DNA from: Crotalaria pallida
Lineage: Eukaryota > Streptophyta > Magnoliopsida > Fabales > Fabaceae
NCBI GenBank assembly: GCA_037953625.1
Contig: CM075654.1
Span: 22,685,501 to 22,749,500, forward strand
Reading direction: 5' to 3'
Length of the DNA: 64,000 bases
Shown here: piece by piece, positions 58,409 through 64,000 of the stretch
Position numbering within the stretch: the first letter of the stretch is position 1
Layout of the letters: each line of letters starts with the position of its first letter
The notes under the pieces: model-generated
The model's database searches: none
The model's input: only the letters and a program-made list of their open reading frames with translations
What the model was told of the DNA's origin: nothing
Position numbers and translations under genes: made by a program

Positions 58409-60497
58409 TTCTAAAAGAATGATTAAAAACAAGCATAACATAAAGGGAGATCAAATGCATCAACAAAACATGTATATGCTTACTATCATCAAAACTTTAA
58501 AAAGAAACCTATATGCCATGACAATAAACACATATTCAATGCAATTAAGCACATTTGTCATGTAAGCATATATCACAAATACAAGTAACAAAAGAATAAA
58601 GTTAAGGATAAATATACTTATAGATGTTATATTGCCCCATGAAGTTTCTTTACATTAGGAGTTCCTTCCTTGGATAAGTTCACCATGTAGAATTTTGAAG
58701 GTGGTCTCCTCTTGTTCGTTGTGTCACACTCCTTCCATTCCAAGAGATAATTTTTATGATGCAGTATCGCTTTCAAGTTCTTGAATATTGACAAGTCCTC
58801 TCTTCAATTGACAACGTTGTTCATAGTATTCTAGAGAACATTGCAAGGTAGATACTTGTAGTGATACCTATAAGACTAATTAGGTACAGTTCTCTTGGTA
58901 TCCATCAAAATTGGATCCTTAGGAATTAGTAACACATGCATATAGAACATGCTGAAAAATAATTTATCCTTCAAGAAGAATTGTACAAAGATATGGAAGA
59001 AAGAGTAAATCATTTTTAAAAAAAATTCAGCATCAATATAAACATGTGTATCACAAAGATAAGTAGCATAAAATAATTTAAGAGAATAAGGGCAGTGATA
59101 CTTATCGTAGGTGATAGTTCCTCATATAGTAGGGATTATTTGTGCACTTGTGGAGTTCTTCCTTTAGGACTCTCATCCTTATTGAACAACATGATAAAAA
59201 CCCCACTTGTGTCTATTCAAGTCACATTTCACTTGATTAAGTCCATATCCCTCTTTGGTACTTTCCATTATGCTCCATGAAGAAGTTGGAGTCCTCCTTT
59301 GGATTTTTTTTGTTTAAGTCCATTGTGCATAGCATTCTTATAAGGTCAAAGAAAATCAACCGCTTTTTATAGACCCTGCAAAAACACTTGAATGCACTTC
59401 TTTTGGTATCCAAAGGCTTGGATCCTAAGTGATTAGTAGCATCTCCTTACACGTATCAAAGATACCGTGAAGGAAAAAATATGAATAAACAAATTTAAGA
59501 AAATGCACTAGTCATAAAGAAGGAGTCATGCTTATGTTATAAGTCCACGTCATACCAAACATGTTCTTATAAACACATGCATGTCCTCATATATCAAAGC
59601 GCTATAACAACATCACATATAAAGTGTAATCATGTGATAGAAGATAATAAACAAATTTAAGCACACATGATATAGCACACTATATGTAACAGGTATGTAG
59701 GACTATACCAAAAATAATCATGTGCTAAAAGATTTTCAAAATAAAGTAAAGCACACATGATTTAATTCAACTAAGAAGTGATCATGATATTTAAACATAT
59801 TTAGAAAAAAAATTTAACACTCATGATACACCTTAGTATGAACAAAATTTAGGATAGTCCAAGTATACCTTTGTATAGTCATTGATATAAGAGGAATAAG
59901 AGTTCGATACCTTAGGCTAGTAGATCAAGGAGGTAGTCGCCTTTACCCATTGCTTCACCTTTTTAATTTTTGACCATGATGGTTCTTTCATATTCCTTGT
60001 GTGAAGCTTTGATGTTGTTAGACATATTTTTCTTTTGACTGACCCATCTATTTCTTTGCCTCTTAGGTATTTCCTTTGATGGTTGCTCCTTTTCCTTTAT
60101 TTTTGATATCTGGTGTAGGTAATCGATTATTCTCAAAGAGGTAATCGATTACTGCTTCTCAACCTTCCATACTTTGGTTCTCCCGAAGGCTGGTAATCAA
60201 TTACTTTTTAGATGTAATCGATTACTTTGTCTCACACTTCCAGACCTGTTCATTTTACTGCAAAGCAAATGCTCGGGATATCTCCAACACTCAAGTTAAT
60301 ATAAGTTTAACATAATAAGGTGCAGAGCGATAAAACTTTGAAGAAATAAACTACTATTAAGAGCTTATGAGCAAGAGATGTGTTATGCACTTCATATGAA
60401 TGTCAATGACCTATTGTAGGGTACAACTATTCCAAGTAAAGATGATCATGTGTCTAAAGATTTTAAAAAAAATTAGTTTACCACACATGATATATTT
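58409..60497 (-). other. Non-coding internal region of element E
   Basis: About 2.1 kb without a supported frame. 59850-60010 resembles the 3' end of gag (60510-60680), so part is a decayed duplication. Two palindrome pairs occur at 60120/60142 and 60194/60215. Confidence 0.6.
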
Positions 60498-61958
60498 TCA
60501 ATATGGATTAAGCTTGGAATAGTCTAAGTGCACCCTAGTATAGTCATTGGCATATAATGAATGTACATTAACCTTTTTAAACCTGTTGATCAAGGGAGTA
60601 CTTGTCCTTAACCATGTCTTCACGTGTTGTTTGTTTGCCATAGCATGCATTCCATTTTTCCTTCGTGAAGCTTTTGTGTTTGAAAACTTGTGTCTCCTTC
60701 GATCTTTCCATTTATCCCTTGATTTATGAGATATCAATTTGTATGTCTGTTCTTTCTTTCTTTCTCTTGGTTCTTTCTTATAAGTGAGATCCTGCATAAA
60801 CAAATTACTAGAAGAACCTTTTGGTACCCATTTCATTTTGGGTCCTTGAACGTTAGTCTTGGATTCCTTTGGAAGTTTTGGAACCCACTTCAAGTCATTT
60901 CTCATATTGTGATTTTTCCGATAAAAGCATAAATGAGAAATATGACCCGAACATCCACAATAGATAATGGCCTTAGGTGATGATTTGACTTTTTCAAGGA
61001 AAGGTTCATAAGACTTGGTATTTTTGTTTTCAAAAAGCAAAGCACTATTGTTCAATTCTTTACTTGGTTTTTGAATATCAACATTATTTTCAACTTCACC
61101 AAGCAAGGAATTCGGACCAATAGCTTTTTCAATATTATGGTTTTCAAAATTTGTATCCTCAACATATTTATCAAGACATACGCATTTTTCAAAATGGGTT
61201 GAGGAACAATCTTCTAAAATATTTTCTTTATCAAGATTATCTCCACCTTTTAAAGTATCAAAAATATTTTTGTTTGGAGACAAATCTTGTAAAGAGTCCA
61301 AGTCATTGTTTTCTAAAATTATCATTTCATCACTCAAGTCATTATAAGTAATTTGTAGATTGTTAGAGCAAGAATTTTTTGAAATTACCTCAAGGTTTAT
61401 ATGATCTAAGTGGTCGGATACTTCATTTTCATTTTCCATTGATTCCTCGTCCGAGCCACTCGATTCCTCCATTGAATCCATGAAGCTTTCAAATAATCCT
61501 TCTAGTTCATCGCCATCGCTTGTTGAGCTACTCCCCTTGATTATAGTTTCATCATCATAACTTTTGTCTAGGGAGTTAGTCCTCTCAAGCTTGATGTCAA
61601 TTTCAACTTGTTTCTTCTCCTCTTTCCTGTGGACACTAACACTTTCATGAAGATCATTAGTAGCATAGTGTGTTATCAAAGTGTCCCAAATATCCTTAGC
61701 ACTTTCACAATTTTCAACTTTAGCATATGCATCATTGTTTAAAGCATTTTTCAAAATATGTATAGCTTGAAAATTCAAGGAAAAGGATTTTTCATCAAAA
61801 CCATGAAGAACAACATGCCAAAGACGAATGCTGATGGATTGCAAAAATATTTTCATTCTAGCACTCCAATAATGAAAATTAATTCCATCAAAAAATGGTG
61901 CATCATCGAATGTAAAACCCTCCATATTAAAACAAATAAAATATCCCAACGCTGCCAA
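60498..61958 (-). CDS. Gag-like protein of element E, 486 aa
   Basis: One intact frame from ATG 61958. The N-terminus has the copia Gag pattern (DDAPFFDGINFHYWSARMKIFL, then a tryptophan helix and AKDIWDTL). The middle is long, acidic and asparagine-rich. A zinc-knuckle remnant CGCSGHISHLC keeps the last three metal ligands (C, H, C), but the first cysteine of CX2CX4HX4C is replaced by isoleucine. The C-terminal third is basic (KDRRRHK). The intact frame in an element without pol suggests Gag is still used, or that loss is recent. It lies 51 bp inside the primer-binding site. A second possible start is the internal methionine at residue 12 (MEGFTF). Confidence 0.8.
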   Translation of the reverse strand: MAALGYFICFNMEGFTFDDAPFFDGINFHYWSARMKIFLQSISIRLWHVVLHGFDEKSFSLNFQAIHILKNALNNDAYAKVENCESAKDIWDTLITHYATNDLHESVSVHRKEEKKQVEIDIKLERTNSLDKSYDDETIIKGSSSTSDGDELEGLFESFMDSMEESSGSDEESMENENEVSDHLDHINLEVISKNSCSNNLQITYNDLSDEMIILENNDLDSLQDLSPNKNIFDTLKGGDNLDKENILEDCSSTHFEKCVCLDKYVEDTNFENHNIEKAIGPNSLLGEVENNVDIQKPSKELNNSALLFENKNTKSYEPFLEKVKSSPKAIIYCGCSGHISHLCFYRKNHNMRNDLKWVPKLPKESKTNVQGPKMKWVPKGSSSNLFMQDLTYKKEPRERKKEQTYKLISHKSRDKWKDRRRHKFSNTKASRRKNGMHAMANKQHVKTWLRTSTPLINRFKKVNVHSLYANDYTRVHLDYSKLNPY

Positions 61959-62008
61959 TCTGCAACGGATCTTTAACTTAGGCTGTTAGGCCTTTACCAG
62001 AGCATGAA

Positions 62009-62020
62009 GCTTTGATACCA
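62009..62020 (-). other. Primer-binding site of element E
   Basis: The minus strand reads TGGTATCAAAGC, one base different from the TGGTATCAGAGC of the other elements, two bases from the LTR end. Confidence 0.9.
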
Positions 62021-62022
62021 AT

Positions 62023-63903
62023 TGTTAGAATTATTGATAGGATTGGCAGCCGTCACCCAAGAGGGGGGGTGAATTGGGTGTTTACGAAAACATTGGAAAA
62101 TATTCGCTTTAAAACGTTTTCAACAAATTTAAAGAGATTTTGCAGCGGAAAACAATATAATGTTGAAAATCGATTGCGCTTAAGCGAATAATATTAATAC
62201 TATTATGAAAACTAATATGCGCGGATACGAATTAAAATAAGAACAACGAAAACGATTGATACCGCGCTAATTAATTTAAAATCCTTTAAATTAATTATTA
62301 TGAAAATAGATGTTATGATGCACAACAAATAAATATAACAACGGAAAATAAAGAGATAAGGGATAGAAGAGATTGCACCGAAGATTTTATCCTGGTTCGG
62401 CAAACCCGGCCTACTCCAGTCCCCAAGCGACCCGCTTGAGCTTTTCACTAAACCAAAGACGCCTTGCGTCCCCAAGTACAACCAGAGCGCCCCGCAAGCT
62501 ACTAGGAACCTCCTTTCGCCAGGGACCTCGATACACAACTAGGAAGACCCTTCCTAGATTTCTCAGATAGCCTAACTACTAGGTGACCCACCGTTCGTCT
62601 AGCACTACCCAACACAACAGGGTTCCTCACCCTACAACCTCGAACGCAGCACGTCCGCACTAGGAGATTCACTCCCTAGTCTCTAAGGGTCACACACCCC
62701 TTTACAACACTAGTTACAATATGAGATTGGGTACAACCACTATAATGCACTCTTCTTAGTGCTGATACAACAAGATAAGGCCACTCTAACAAAAAAGTGT
62801 TCTAAGCAACACAAATACAACAATATGAGTTCTACGGCAATGTATATAACAAAATAAGTACTAGGCCAACCCTTTTCTTCTTTTCAAAAAGATAGAATGT
62901 GAAAAAGCTTTTCTGAAGAATAGGAGAAGAAGAAAGTTAACGTCTGAAAAAAAAATGAGAGAGTGAGCCTTAAAACATTTTTGAAATCTGATAACACCAT
63001 ATTTAAAACATGCTTTAAAATCAAAAGCCAAATCACAAAGATTTAAAAAATTAAACCAAGGATTTGATTTTTAAAACAAATAAGTAAATATTTCAAAAAC
63101 AAAATCAATTTCGAATTTTGAAATCAAATCAGAATCAATTAAGTAAAAACAAATCAGGAAACAAATCAAAATGATTCTGACACGTTTTTCAAAAAATCAT
63201 TTAAAGTAATCGATTACTTTCCTAAGGTAATCGATTATCACCTTTAACACCAAAACAAGTACTCGATTATTCAGGGCAAGATAATCGATTACAAAGCCCC
63301 TGGAAAAATATGTGATGCAACATTTAAAAGCAGGTAATCGATTACTTAGGAACAGGTAATCGATTACTGTGTCTCTGAAAAATATATGATGCAACATTTC
63401 TAATCGATTACTTGAAGTAGGTAATCGGTTACTTCTCTTTCAAAAAGTAACTGATTAGCCATTTTCAAATACTCGATTACAAGCACTCTGGTTTTTCTAT
63501 GATGCAACAAAAGTAATCGATTACGTTGAGAAGGTAATCGATTATCCCTTCTTGCACTTGTAAAAATAGATTTTTCATGACTTAGAAAAAAAATATCCAG
63601 AGTTTGTTTCATCATCTATTTCCACAGAAACTAAGTTAAAACACTTTTACGAAAAACCTTTGTAAAACACTTTTCCTTCTCCTTACTTAGAAAAACATTC
63701 TTCGCCATTAAGTTAAGTTATGGCCTTTATACTTACGTAACTATATCCATTACCTTACATTGTTTTCTAGGGGAAAAGGGAAAGACACAACTTCAGCCTT
63801 CATTTGCTTGAATAGCTTGACTTGTGAGCTTGATTGACTTTGTTTGTAATCATCAAAACTTTGAATATCACTTGAAGTCCTTGGGAAGGCTTGACTTCTA
63901 ACA
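62023..63903 (-). repeat. Element E 5' LTR
   Basis: 1881 bp, TGTTAG to CTAACA. It is uninterrupted and serves as the empty-site reference for solo LTR F. Relative to the other LTR it lacks about 20 bp near 63815-63850. Confidence 0.93.
63207..63544. repeat. TAATCGATTA palindrome pairs in E 5' LTR
   Basis: Pairs 21-22 bp apart, for example 63207/63228 and 63514/63535. Some members are decayed (ACTCGATTA, TAATCGGTTA). Confidence 0.95.
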
Positions 63904-63908
63904 CACAC

Positions 63909-64000
63909 GCCAAATGAGTGTCGAATTCGGCGTTACGGTGTAGCCAAGGGAACGCATGCTTGGGTAATCAAAAGGGAAAGTCCACATGCTAACCCCCAGG
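63909..64000 (+). pseudogene. Continuation of the copia gag cut by element E
   Basis: The frame interrupted at 54207 resumes here and stays open to the window edge. With one CACAC copy counted, the last cysteine of the zinc knuckle falls at the right spacing. The sequence after it is basic and continues beyond the window. Confidence 0.75.

Larger units (their letters stand above)
54208..63903 (-). mobile_element. Element E, complete gag-only Sirevirus-like copia element
   Basis: Flanked by CACAC on both sides (54203-54207 and 63904-63908), with TGTTAG...CTAACA ends. The minus-strand order is: 5' LTR (63903-62023), primer-binding site, gag (61958-60498), about 2.1 kb of non-coding sequence, repeated polypurine motifs, 3' LTR (57900-54208, holding solo LTR F). 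I see no protease, integrase, RT or RNase H motif, so it cannot move without help. The repeated internal polypurine tracts are a known Sirevirus hallmark. Right and left LTRs are nearly identical by eye. Confidence 0.92.

Noticed and set aside
429..63544. Palindromes equal to XhoI, ClaI and AgeI restriction sites as possible cloning or assembly artefacts
   Set aside because: Flanks and spacers differ at every copy, decayed copies exist, and paired LTRs share the same sites.
63197..63615. Open frames with repeated IDYL motifs
   Set aside because: They are translations of the TAATCGATTA palindromes, not protein repeats.

Overview
This 64 kb window is nuclear DNA of a flowering plant, probably a legume. 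The evidence is one six-exon plant gene (an oligopeptide transporter), plant-type Ty3/gypsy chromoviruses, Sirevirus-like Ty1/copia elements, a tRNA-derived SINE and Stowaway-type MITEs. The legume call rests on the overall look of the repeats and is an inference. Nearly all the rest of the window is nested LTR retrotransposons.

Layout. 1-21042 is a nest of Tekay/Del-like chromoviruses on the + strand. LTR fragment C (18497-21042) received element A. A is visible as the 3' part of its 5' LTR (1878-3310), gag-pol 3601-7325, pol tail 14270-14865 and 3' LTR 14908-18496. A's 5' LTR was hit by a minus-strand copia element (1-1877, continuing off the left edge). A's pol was hit by element B (5' LTR 7326-10896, gag-pol 11186-14250), whose right end was later deleted. 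21043-24258 is mostly non-coding, with decayed repeats. A minus-strand solo LTR, G (24259-27314), carries a MULE-like MITE. 27595-28728 is an AT-rich tandem array hit by two MITEs and by element D. D (28729-40405, minus strand) is a young, full-length chromovirus with target duplication TTAAC. 40411-43607 is AT-rich. The only host gene is the transporter at 43608-46619 (minus strand). 46765-48931 holds a hAT-like MITE and a SINE. 48932-52450 is a minus-strand LTR remnant (H) split by a solo LTR (I, 49197-51824). From 52456 there is a decayed copia gag (+), interrupted at 54208-63903 by a complete but gag-only Sirevirus (E). E's 3' LTR is itself split by a solo LTR (F, 55716-57502).

Two features stand out. 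First, every chromovirus LTR long enough to show it contains an intact 156-157-codon ORF just after a conserved splice acceptor. There are six copies, and they change mostly at silent positions, while the neighbouring gag-pol frames are all broken. I know of no named family for this protein. Second, the LTRs carry short palindromes with a central CpG (ACTCGAGT, AATCGATT or AACCGGTT cores), repeatedly in pairs whose members start 20-22 bp apart. Chromovirus lineages A/B and D carry different palindromes at the same distance (262-266 bp) from the LTR start. The same palindromes also occur in unrelated copia LTRs. A testable inference is a family-specific recognition system, either DNA-binding or RNA-hairpin. 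The LTR-encoded protein is a candidate partner, but nothing in the sequence proves that link.

Boundaries were placed by eye from TG...CA ends, primer-binding sites, polypurine tracts and target-site duplications. Family names come from recognised protein motifs, not from searches.
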